Positions 26,855-34,378 of a stretch of DNA of 64,000 nucleotides are shown one piece after another. The stretch is from JAFARZ01 sp035651595 (lineage in GTDB: Bacteria > Actinomycetota > Actinomycetes > Streptosporangiales > Streptosporangiaceae). The DNA lies in assembly GCA_035651595.1 (NCBI GenBank), contig DASRFJ010000077.1:26285-90284 (forward strand), written 5' to 3'. Both the position numbers and the translations under genes were made by a program. Below the pieces are notes generated by a model. It did no database searches, was not told where the DNA came from, and saw nothing but the letters and a program-made list of their open reading frames with translations. Each line of letters begins with the position of its first letter. Position 1 is the stretch's first letter.

Positions 26855-28540
26855 TCAGTGTCCCCGGAAGGCCTCTTCCAGCCACCACGACCCATGTTCG
26901 CCGGTCACCTTCGCGTCGATGACCAGCGGCAGGTCGCGCGGCCCCGCCAGCCATGACCGCACCCCCGCCAGATCCGCCACCGACCGCACCACGAACCCGT
27001 CGCAGCCGAAGCCGCGGCCGATCGCCGCGATGTCGGCCGGCGGGAACCGCACCGTGTCCAGCGGGTCACCGTCCGGTCCGAAGTGATGCACCTCGGCGCC
27101 GTACGCCTCGTCGTCGTACACCACGATCACCATGCCGAGCCCGAGCCGCACCGCGGTTTCCAGCTCGCTGATCCCCATCAGCGCGCCGCCGTCGCCCAGC
27201 GCCGCCACGGTGAGCCGGTCCGGCCGCGCCACCGCCGCGCCGATCGCCGTGCCCAGCCCGAGCCCGATCGCCTGGAACCCCTGGGTGAAGCAGAACCCGG
27301 CCTCGTCCGGCACGGACAGGAACATCGACGGATAGCCCATGAAGTTGCCGGAGTCGATCGCGACCATCCGCTCGGCCGGCAGGATGTCGTCGAGCGCGAT
27401 CGACAACGCCCGCGGATCGATCTTCCCCGCGCCGCTCTCATCGGCGAACGGCACGTCGCGCCACCGTCCGTTCCGCGCTATCCGCTCTTTGATCTTTGAA
27501 GATCGCTGGGTCATAACGACGTCGGTGGCTTGGTTCAGTTTGTCCGCGACGGCAGCGGCGGTGGCCGCCACGTCGCCGATCACGCCCAGGTTCACCGTGC
27601 GATGCCGCCCGATCGCCGAAGCGTCGTCATCGACCTGCACCACGATCGCGTCCGGCCCGATCAGCGCGCCGTGCCTGGTGGTCCACATGTTCAGCGCACA
27701 GCCCCAGCCGACCACCACGTCCGCGTCGCGGATCAGCTCCGCCGCCAGCGGCGTGGCGAACCCGCCGCTCACGTCCAGGTTCCACGGGTTGCCGTTGAAC
27801 AGGCCCTTGGCCACCGCGGACGTGGCGAGCAGCGCCCCGCACCCGTCGGCGGCGCGTTCCAGTTCGGCCCGCGCGCCGCGGGCGCCGCGTCCGGCGATGA
27901 ACACCGGCCGGCTGGCCGTCGTGAGCAGCGTGGCCAGGGCGGCGACGCCTTCGGCGCTGACCTCGGGGAGGTGGGTGAGCGGCCCGGTGCACACCTGGCC
28001 CGGCACCACCTCGGCCGCCTGCACGTCCAGCGGGAGCGCGAGCACGACGGTGCGCCTTTGCTGGGCGAGCTGGAATGCCCGGCACGCGTCCGCCACCGCG
28101 GTCGCGGGGGTACTGGCGCGCACATGCTCGGCGCCGACGGAGTGCGCCAGCGCGGCCACGTCCAGGTAGAAGTTGGAGTGCCTGCCCGGCGCCTCGGGGG
28201 TCAGCACCAGCAGCGGGGTCCGGCTCTTGGCCGCCTCGGCGATGCCGGTCATCGCGTTGGTCAGCCCCGGCCCCTGGTGCACGGTCAGCACACCGACCTT
28301 TCCGGTGACGCGGGCCCAGGTGTCCGCCATCATCGCCGCGCCGCACTCGTGCCGCGCCGCGATATAGCGCGCGCCGCCCTCGATCATCGCGTTCGTCACG
28401 TGAAAGTTCCCGCTGCCCACGACGCCGAACACGGTGTCCGCGCCGAGCCCGGCCAGCGCCCGTCCGATCGCGTGGCTTACCCGCAGCGTCGCTCCGGGGG
28501 GGACGACCCCCCCGTGCCCCCCCGACGCTTGCGCGGGCAT
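26855..28540 (-). CDS. Thiamine-diphosphate-dependent enzyme (acetolactate synthase / decarboxylase family)
   Basis: 561 residues. The ATG at 28540 overlaps the stop of the upstream cyclase gene (TAATG). The order is PYR domain with the activating Glu (AARHECGAAMMAD), central FAD/NAD-like domain, and PP domain with the ThDP motif GDGGALMG and, 25-30 residues on, VYDDEAYG (Asp where Asn is usual). Closest general match is acetolactate-synthase-like or benzoylformate-decarboxylase-like enzymes of unassigned substrate. The first 15 residues (MPAQASGGHGGVVPP) come from a family 3 G/C palindrome insertion rather than from family sequence. The neighbouring cyclase-family hydrolase suggests a catabolic pair. 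Confidence 0.88.
   Translation of the reverse strand: MPAQASGGHGGVVPPGATLRVSHAIGRALAGLGADTVFGVVGSGNFHVTNAMIEGGARYIAARHECGAAMMADTWARVTGKVGVLTVHQGPGLTNAMTGIAEAAKSRTPLLVLTPEAPGRHSNFYLDVAALAHSVGAEHVRASTPATAVADACRAFQLAQQRRTVVLALPLDVQAAEVVPGQVCTGPLTHLPEVSAEGVAALATLLTTASRPVFIAGRGARGARAELERAADGCGALLATSAVAKGLFNGNPWNLDVSGGFATPLAAELIRDADVVVGWGCALNMWTTRHGALIGPDAIVVQVDDDASAIGRHRTVNLGVIGDVAATAAAVADKLNQATDVVMTQRSSKIKERIARNGRWRDVPFADESGAGKIDPRALSIALDDILPAERMVAIDSGNFMGYPSMFLSVPDEAGFCFTQGFQAIGLGLGTAIGAAVARPDRLTVAALGDGGALMGISELETAVRLGLGMVIVVYDDEAYGAEVHHFGPDGDPLDTVRFPPADIAAIGRGFGCDGFVVRSVADLAGVRSWLAGPRDLPLVIDAKVTGEHGSWWLEEAFRGH
28496..28524 (-). repeat. Family 3 intragenic G/C palindrome, copy 2
   Basis: On the minus strand: G7, CAC, G7, TCGT, C7. 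It is the same architecture as the other three copies and lies in frame at codons 6-15 of the TPP enzyme, encoding SGGHGGVVPPG. Confidence 0.75.
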
Positions 28541-29313
28541 TACCGCTCCACGAGAGCGATCGCCCGGCACGGCGACCCCGATCCGCGCAGGATCGGCAGC
28601 GGCCCGGTGATCACCAGCGCGCCCTGGGCCGGCAGCCGGTCCAGGTTGCGCAGCTGGGTCAGCCCGTACTTGCCGGCGCCCAGCATGGCCGAATGGCAGG
28701 GGAACGGCGGGTCGAACGAGTGCGCCGCGCCCGCGTCGGTGCCCACGGTCTCGACGCCGATCCCGATCACCGGCGACTCTTCTGCCAGCCAGGCGGCGCA
28801 GGGGACGCTGATGCCGGGGGTGTGCGGCCCGGTCTCGTTCGCGTTGATGAACTCGGCCTGGCTGTTCGACCGCCTGTCCCATCCGGTCCGGTACAGCAGC
28901 CAGCCGCCGTCCGGCAGCGGACCGTTCGCCGATTCCCAGGCCTTGACGTGGTCGATCTCCAGCAGGAAGTCGGGGTCGGCCGCGGCCTGCGCGCTGAAGT
29001 CAAGCACCGCCGCGGGGGCGATCAGCTTCTCGACCGCGACCTGCGATACGTCCTCGCCGTCCTTGCCGGTGAGCCAGTGCACCGGGGCGTCGAAGTGCGT
29101 GCCGGTATGCTCACCGGTCGTGATGTCGTTCCAGTACCAGGCGGGCCCGCGGTCGTCGTAGTGGCTGATCTCGCTGAGCGAGAAGCTCTTGGTGTTACCG
29201 AACGGCGGCGGCAGCGCGATGATCGGAGTGTCCGCGGACAGCGGCGCGGTGAGGTCGATGACCTCGACGGAACTGGCGCGGATAGCCTCGGTGAGGGACC
29301 TCAGGACAGACAT
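28540..29313 (-). CDS. Cyclase-family (kynurenine formamidase-like) metal hydrolase
   Basis: 257 residues from the ATG at 29313. The metal-binding motif HTGTHFDAPVHW (HxGTHxDxPxH) is intact and defines the cyclase/kynurenine formamidase superfamily, which hydrolyses amides, esters or cyclic substrates with Mn or Zn. DLTAPLSADTPI near the N-terminus and GVETVGTDAG near the C-terminus are also typical. The protein is longer than kynurenine formamidase, and no tryptophan genes are near, so the substrate is unknown. It is the first gene of a unit with the TPP enzyme (TAATG junction). Only 24 nt separate its start from the divergent hydrolase gene. Confidence 0.88.
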   Translation of the reverse strand: MSVLRSLTEAIRASSVEVIDLTAPLSADTPIIALPPPFGNTKSFSLSEISHYDDRGPAWYWNDITTGEHTGTHFDAPVHWLTGKDGEDVSQVAVEKLIAPAAVLDFSAQAAADPDFLLEIDHVKAWESANGPLPDGGWLLYRTGWDRRSNSQAEFINANETGPHTPGISVPCAAWLAEESPVIGIGVETVGTDAGAAHSFDPPFPCHSAMLGAGKYGLTQLRNLDRLPAQGALVITGPLPILRGSGSPCRAIALVER

Positions 29314-29337
29314 ATCCGTAGCGTAGACGGGGTGACC

Positions 29338-30108
29338 ATGGCAAAACCAGTCGTCACGGCAACCACGCTGGTCACCGATGACGGCGTCCCGATCGACGCG
29401 GCACATCTGCCCGGACCGGGCGATCTGGCGTTCGTGGTCGCGCACGGGTTCACGCTGAGCTGGCAGCGCCCGGATCTATCGCGGATCGCGAACCGGCTGA
29501 CCCGCACCGGAGGAGCGGTGGTCTTCGACTTCCGCGGACATGGCCGGTCCGGCGGGCGATCCACCCTGGGCGACCGGGAGATCAAGGACCTGGACGTGGC
29601 CGTGACCTGGGCGCGCGAGCTCGACTACCGGCGGATCGTGGTGATCGGCTTCTCGATGGGCGCGTCCGTGGTGCTGCGCTACGCCGGCCTGACCGGCGGC
29701 GTTGACGCCGCGGTGTCGGTGAGCGGCCCCGGCCGCTGGTACTACCGCGGCACCAAGCGGATGCGCCAGGTTCACCGCGCGGTGGAGAATCCGGTGGGCC
29801 GCCTGGTCACCCGCGGGCTGCTGAAAACCCGGATCAGCCCGGGCGGCTGGCAGCCGGTGCCGGTCCCGCCGGCCACCGCCGCTCGTCTTATCGCACCGAT
29901 TCCGCTGCTGATCGTGCACGGTGACCAGGACCAGTACTTCCCGCCGGAGCACGCCCGCCAGCTCTACCAGGCCGCCCGCGACCCGAAAGAACTGTGGCTC
30001 ATCCCCGGCATGGGCCACGCGGAGTCCGCCACCACCAACGACCTGGTCGACAAGATCGGCCGCTGGGCAGCCGAGGCGACATCGAGCCCGTTGATCAGCT
30101 CTGCCTAG
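29338..30108 (+). CDS. Alpha/beta hydrolase
   Basis: 256 residues from the ATG at 29338 (a GTG two codons earlier is possible). Alpha/beta hydrolase triad: nucleophile elbow GFSMGAS, Asp in IVHGDQDQYF, His in PGMGHAES; oxyanion strand VAHGFTLSW. An ester or thioester hydrolase of unknown substrate; no signal peptide. Its start is 24 nt from the divergent cyclase gene, leaving no room for two separate promoters. Its TAG stop shares the CTAG palindrome with the stop of the convergent phosphatase gene (4-bp overlap at 30105-30108). Confidence 0.88.
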   Translation: MAKPVVTATTLVTDDGVPIDAAHLPGPGDLAFVVAHGFTLSWQRPDLSRIANRLTRTGGAVVFDFRGHGRSGGRSTLGDREIKDLDVAVTWARELDYRRIVVIGFSMGASVVLRYAGLTGGVDAAVSVSGPGRWYYRGTKRMRQVHRAVENPVGRLVTRGLLKTRISPGGWQPVPVPPATAARLIAPIPLLIVHGDQDQYFPPEHARQLYQAARDPKELWLIPGMGHAESATTNDLVDKIGRWAAEATSSPLISSA

Positions 30109-30875
30109 CTTTCCCGGAGCCGGGCGCGCAGCCGGGGGAGTTCGTCGCCGAACCCGTGCGCGGTAAGCCAGCCGACCGCCCCGCCATACCGAGCGTCGAC
30201 CTGTTCGAGGAACGCCGCCATCGTCTCGGGTCGCGGCATGTGCGCCGACGCGGGCTTGCTGTTCACGTCGGGGGCGTAGATCGGTTTCCTTCGCAGTCGC
30301 GCCAGGAGCGGCTCCACTCGTTCGCCGGTCGCCACGTAGTCCGCGACCACGGCCTCTGGCCGGACGCCCACCGCGCTGAGCGCCAGCGCGACGACCACAC
30401 CCGTCCGGTCTTTGCCGGCCGCGCAGTGCACCAGCGCCGCCCCGTCCGAGGTGGCGATGCTGCGCACCGCGGCGACCACCTGCTCCGGCCGGTCCTCCAG
30501 GTAGCCGAGATAGTGCCCGGTCAGCCGGTCGCCCGGGTAGCGAGACCGGTCCTGTTCGTCGCGCACCACGAATACGTCCGCGACAACGTCGGTCGCCAGA
30601 CCCTCCTCCGGCAGCACCGGGTGGTGCGCATGACGCACGCTTGCGACGGCGTCCAGCGGCGCCGGTCCCTCGGCCGTCAGTTCCGCCGTGCTCCGCAGGT
30701 CGACCACGGTCGTCAAGCCGATGCCATCTACCAGCCGCGCCACGTCCGCGGCCGACAGTTCCTGCAGGTTGTCCGCCCGCAACAGCCGCCCTTCGGCCGT
30801 CACGCCGCCATCGGTCAGCGGCAGCCCGCCCACGTCCCGAACATTGACTGCACCATCAAGCTCGATCCACGTCAT
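30105..30875 (-). CDS. Tyrosine-protein phosphatase, PTP/DSP family
   Basis: 256 residues from the ATG at 30875 (MTWIELDG), preferred over the upstream start because GGAG lies before it and the family motif NVRDVGG follows at once. The P-loop HCAAGKDRTG matches HCxxGKDRT of the PtpB/lipid-phosphatase-like bacterial tyrosine phosphatases; a DLRS motif (VDLRSTAE) precedes it. Dephosphorylation of phosphotyrosine or phosphoinositides is expected; there is no secretion signal. The 415-nt upstream gap holds a 40-bp minisatellite and family 1 copy B. Confidence 0.92.
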   Translation of the reverse strand: MTWIELDGAVNVRDVGGLPLTDGGVTAEGRLLRADNLQELSAADVARLVDGIGLTTVVDLRSTAELTAEGPAPLDAVASVRHAHHPVLPEEGLATDVVADVFVVRDEQDRSRYPGDRLTGHYLGYLEDRPEQVVAAVRSIATSDGAALVHCAAGKDRTGVVVALALSAVGVRPEAVVADYVATGERVEPLLARLRRKPIYAPDVNSKPASAHMPRPETMAAFLEQVDARYGGAVGWLTAHGFGDELPRLRARLRES

Positions 30876-30967
30876 ACCCCCATTCTCCGGGCACCCCATG
30901 ACGAGCCCCGCGTGCCCCCGCGGCCCCCGCGCCCTGCCGGGCCCCCGCGCGCCGGCCGCGCCCCCGC

Positions 30968-31040
30968 AGCCCCGCGCGGTCGTCGCGGCTCGCGCCCGCG
31001 CGCCGGCAGCCCCGCGCGGTCGTCGCGGCTCGCGCCCGCG
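30968..31040. repeat. 40-bp GC-rich tandem repeat (1.8 copies)
   Basis: A 40-bp unit beginning AGCCCCGCGCGGTCGTCGC at 30968 is repeated from 31008 to 31040 without mismatch. Degenerate C/G-rich repeats extend upstream to about 30905. It lies between the tyrosine phosphatase start and family 1 copy B. Confidence 0.85.
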
Positions 31041-31114
31041 GCCGCATCTGTCCGTAATATGCGCTTGTGTCCAGTAGGTTCGATGGTTTCTCTTGGTTTG
31101 GAAGGTGATCCGAA

Positions 31115-31217
31115 ATTATTGCGGATAGTTACCCTCCCAGATTGGGGGGGTAACTGTCCGCAATAATCTGGTCCGCCTGTCGGTGCGCCTGGAATGGGGT
31201 AAATATTCCGATATGGG
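31115..31217. repeat. Family 1 composite hairpin element, copy B
   Basis: Arms 31115-31138 and 31144-31167 (24 bp; two G-T type mismatches; 5-nt loop AGATT), then 33 nt later the box AAATATTCCGATATGGG at 31201-31217. Read with the adenylate cyclase gene (stop at 31291), the order is stop codon, box, hairpin. No T-run follows the stem. Confidence 0.88.
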
Positions 31218-31290
31218 CACGTGGGCGGCCGAATCACTGCCGACGCGGCCGGATCGTGTGCGGGGACGATGGTGTGGTTCAGTTCGATCA

Positions 31291-34200
31291 TCACTCGGAC
31301 TCCACGTTCTTGACGAACTGTACGGCTCGGTCCAGCGGAACGGTCGCGCCCTTGCGCGTGAAGTACCCGATCGCGCGTTCCGCCTGACACAGTGCGGCGG
31401 CGGGGTCCCCGGCCAGCCAGAAGACCTCCGCGACATCGAGGCACGCCTCGCCCTGGGAAAGCGGCGCCTCCATCGCCTCGCACAGCGTGAGCGCCTCCCC
31501 GGCCAGCGCCCGCGCCTTGCCGAACTGACCCCGGCGGGCGGCGACCTTGGCGAGCACCTGCCTGCTCATCATCTGCGTGCAGGCGTCGTCGCTGGCACCG
31601 GCGTCCGCGCCCTGCCGGGCCGCGATTTCGGCGTCCTCGTAGCGGCCGAGGTGGTACAGCGCCTGCCCCAGCATGCAGGAGTGCGTCGACCAGTAGGAGC
31701 GCTCCTTCATCTCCTCCAGCATGGCGCAGGACTGCCGGGCAGCCTCCTCGGCCTTGGCGAACTGGTCAGCCTGTATCTCGATCTCCCAGCCATCGGCGAG
31801 TGCCAGGCCAAGCCGGTCGCCGCGCTCCCGCTTCCGATCCACGTCTGACCGGTACAACGCCCGCGCCTCGTCGAAGCGGCCGATCAGCGGAAGAAGCTGG
31901 ATCCGCTGATAGTCGAGCCAGGCCGGCGGCGGATCCAGGACCCGCCCCTGCTCGTCGAGCCAGTCGAGCGCCTCGGTGACCGGCATCGGGCCCATGACGA
32001 TGCCGGCCGCCGCATGGGCCCGGCACCAGGTCACCAGGTGATGCTCGCCGGCCGAGATCGCCTCTTCCACCGCCCGCAGGGCGGCGTCGGCCGCGGCGCC
32101 GAACCGGCACCGGTAGTGCTCGACACCCCAGGTCGCCATCCACAGCGAGGCAAGGGCGGCGTGGTCACCGGATTGCTCGAAAAGCGGCCGCGCGTGCTCG
32201 ACGAGGGCTTCCAGCTGAGCCAGGCGGCCCTCTGGTTCCAGGTGCAACAGCAGGTAGAGATGGGCCAGGTCGGCCCGGAGCCGGCCGATTTCGTCTCCGG
32301 CCTCGGTCGCGCGAGCCGACGCGGCTTCGGCTCGGACGGCCGCGTCGGCGAACCGGCCCGCCTGGAACATCGCCCACACGACAGCGAGCTCCAGCGAGAT
32401 GTCGGCGCTGTCCAGGGCGGGCAGACCGCTCGCTCGTTCCAGCAGGTTCACGGCGGCGGACGCGTCTGCCCGGTCAAGTGCGCGCCGGCCCGCCGAGGTG
32501 AGGCGGGTCGCCGCCGCGGCGGCGACAGCACGCGCGGCGTCGTCGAACGGACCAAGTTCGCGCCGGTAGGCGTAGGCCTGCTCGAGGTGATAGCCGATGA
32601 TCTCGTCACGCTCGTTGAGCGCGCCCGCGCGCTGGTCCAGCCAGTCCGCGAACGCTTCGTGCAGCTGGACCCGTACCGACTTCGGCAGCCTGTCGTAGGC
32701 CGCGTCCCGGATCAGCACGTGCCGGAACTTGAACGCGTCCTCGCCGGGCAGGGTGGATTTGTCGGGCCGGATGAGGTCCTTGCGGGTCAGCGCGACGAGC
32801 TTGTCCGGGACCGAACTCTCCGCCGGATCCAGGGCTACGACGGCACCGAGGTGAAACGAGTTGCCCTCGACCGAACCGCGCTCGAGCACCCGGCGCTCCC
32901 CGGCGTCGAGCTGGTCGAGGCGAGCCGCGAGCAGTGCCTGGATCGTCGGCGGGACGAAGACGTTGTCTCCCGATCCGGCCACGACGGCCGCCATCTCCTC
33001 CAGGAACAGCGGATTGCCCGCTGCCGCCGCCAGCACCCGAGCGCGGAGCCCGCGGTCCTCCGCCGCGTCAGAAGGCAGCAGCCTGCACATCAATTCGTCC
33101 GCTTCGCCGGAATCAAGCGGCCCCAGCAGCACCGTCGTGGCGTTCAGCTTGCCGCCGCCCCAGGCGGGCCGTCGCTCCAGCAGCTCCGGCCTGGCCATGC
33201 AGAGCAGCAGGATGGGCGCGCCGCGGCTCAGGTCCGCTATGTGCTCGATCAGGTCGAACAGCGTCTGCTCACCCCAGTGGAGATCGTCGATGACGACGAC
33301 GAGCGGCCGTTGCGCGGCGGCTTGCTCGAACAGCTTGCGCACCGCCCACGCGGTATCCGCCGCGGCGCACGCCGGAGCCGCCTTGCCGAGCAGCGCACGG
33401 AGCGCGCGAGCCTGGTCATCGGCGCCCGCGAGGTCCACCGTCGCCGTGCAGGGGTCGGCTAGCAGCTGCTGCACGACCTCGACCACCGGCCAGTACGTGA
33501 TTCCTTCTCCGTAGGAAAGGCAGCGACCGTGGATCACCGTGGCGTCGAGCTTGCTGATGAATTCGGCCGTCAGCCGGGACTTGCCCACGCCGGCGACCCC
33601 GAGCAGGGTGAACAGGACGCAGGTGGAGTCGCGCACGACAGTGGAGAACGCGTCCGCGAGCACGTGCAGCTGGTGCGCGCGGCCCACCATGGGGGTGTCC
33701 AGGTGCCTGGGCGGCGATCCGGCCGGGACCAGCACCTCGAGCAGCCGGCAGACCGCGACCGGATACGACTTGCCCTTCAGCTCCATCGGCTCGGCGGCCG
33801 CCATGGACACGGCGTCCCGCACCAGGTCGGCCGTCTTGGCCCCCAGCAGGATCTCCCCGGGCCCGGCCGCCTGCTCCAGCCGTGCGGCGATGTTCACCGC
33901 GTCGCCCACCGCCAGCCACTCATCGACCGCGGTCACGGCCTCGCCGGTGTTGACTCCGGTCCGCAGCTCAAGGCTCGTGCCGTAGTCACGCTCCAGCGCG
34001 GCGTTGAACTCCGGGAGCGCGGCGCGCAGCTCAGCGGCCGCCCGCACGGCGCGCAGCGCGTCGTCTTCGTGGATGACCGGGATACCGAACACCGCCATCA
34101 CCGCGTCGCCGGCGAACTTCTCCACGGTGCCGCCATGGCGCGTGATGATCCGGTTCGCCAGCTCGAAATACCGTTCCATCACCCTGCGCACGGCTTCCGG

Positions 34201-34368
34201 ATCAAGCCGCTCGCCGAGCTGGGTCGAGCCGGTCACGTCCGCGAACAGCACCGTGATGGTCTTGAGCTGCTCCGGCATGGCGGCGGCCCCAGGCAGCGGG
34301 TTCCCGCAGCGGTTGCAAAACCGGGCATCGGGCGGGTTTATGCGCCCGCAGTTGGCGCAGGTCTGCAC
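31291..34368 (-). CDS. Class III adenylate cyclase with zinc ribbon, AAA/STAND-type ATPase and TPR domains
   Basis: 1025 residues, GTG start. Order: N-terminal zinc ribbon (CANCG and CNRCG), class III nucleotide cyclase (about 35-200; TVLFADVTGST, FAGDAVMAVFG, GVNTGEAV, VGDAVNIAARLEQ), a long ATPase module with Walker A GVAGVGKS and Walker B VVVIDDLHW, and a helical TPR half to the C-terminus. This is the large actinobacterial cyclase-ATPase-TPR regulator type; known members make cAMP or act as transcriptional or signalling hubs, and its own ligand is unknown. No LuxR HTH is visible at the C-terminus. It starts 10 nt after the secreted exo-glucosaminidase gene on the same strand, suggesting cotranscription. 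Confidence 0.9.
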   Translation of the reverse strand: MQTCANCGRINPPDARFCNRCGNPLPGAAAMPEQLKTITVLFADVTGSTQLGERLDPEAVRRVMERYFELANRIITRHGGTVEKFAGDAVMAVFGIPVIHEDDALRAVRAAAELRAALPEFNAALERDYGTSLELRTGVNTGEAVTAVDEWLAVGDAVNIAARLEQAAGPGEILLGAKTADLVRDAVSMAAAEPMELKGKSYPVAVCRLLEVLVPAGSPPRHLDTPMVGRAHQLHVLADAFSTVVRDSTCVLFTLLGVAGVGKSRLTAEFISKLDATVIHGRCLSYGEGITYWPVVEVVQQLLADPCTATVDLAGADDQARALRALLGKAAPACAAADTAWAVRKLFEQAAAQRPLVVVIDDLHWGEQTLFDLIEHIADLSRGAPILLLCMARPELLERRPAWGGGKLNATTVLLGPLDSGEADELMCRLLPSDAAEDRGLRARVLAAAAGNPLFLEEMAAVVAGSGDNVFVPPTIQALLAARLDQLDAGERRVLERGSVEGNSFHLGAVVALDPAESSVPDKLVALTRKDLIRPDKSTLPGEDAFKFRHVLIRDAAYDRLPKSVRVQLHEAFADWLDQRAGALNERDEIIGYHLEQAYAYRRELGPFDDAARAVAAAAATRLTSAGRRALDRADASAAVNLLERASGLPALDSADISLELAVVWAMFQAGRFADAAVRAEAASARATEAGDEIGRLRADLAHLYLLLHLEPEGRLAQLEALVEHARPLFEQSGDHAALASLWMATWGVEHYRCRFGAAADAALRAVEEAISAGEHHLVTWCRAHAAAGIVMGPMPVTEALDWLDEQGRVLDPPPAWLDYQRIQLLPLIGRFDEARALYRSDVDRKRERGDRLGLALADGWEIEIQADQFAKAEEAARQSCAMLEEMKERSYWSTHSCMLGQALYHLGRYEDAEIAARQGADAGASDDACTQMMSRQVLAKVAARRGQFGKARALAGEALTLCEAMEAPLSQGEACLDVAEVFWLAGDPAAALCQAERAIGYFTRKGATVPLDRAVQFVKNVESE

Positions 34369-34378
34369 GCCGCCAACA

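Noticed and set aside
31076..31100. GGTTCGATGG as a tRNA T-loop
   Set aside because: No acceptor, D or anticodon stem can be folded around it; no tRNA is visible in the window.
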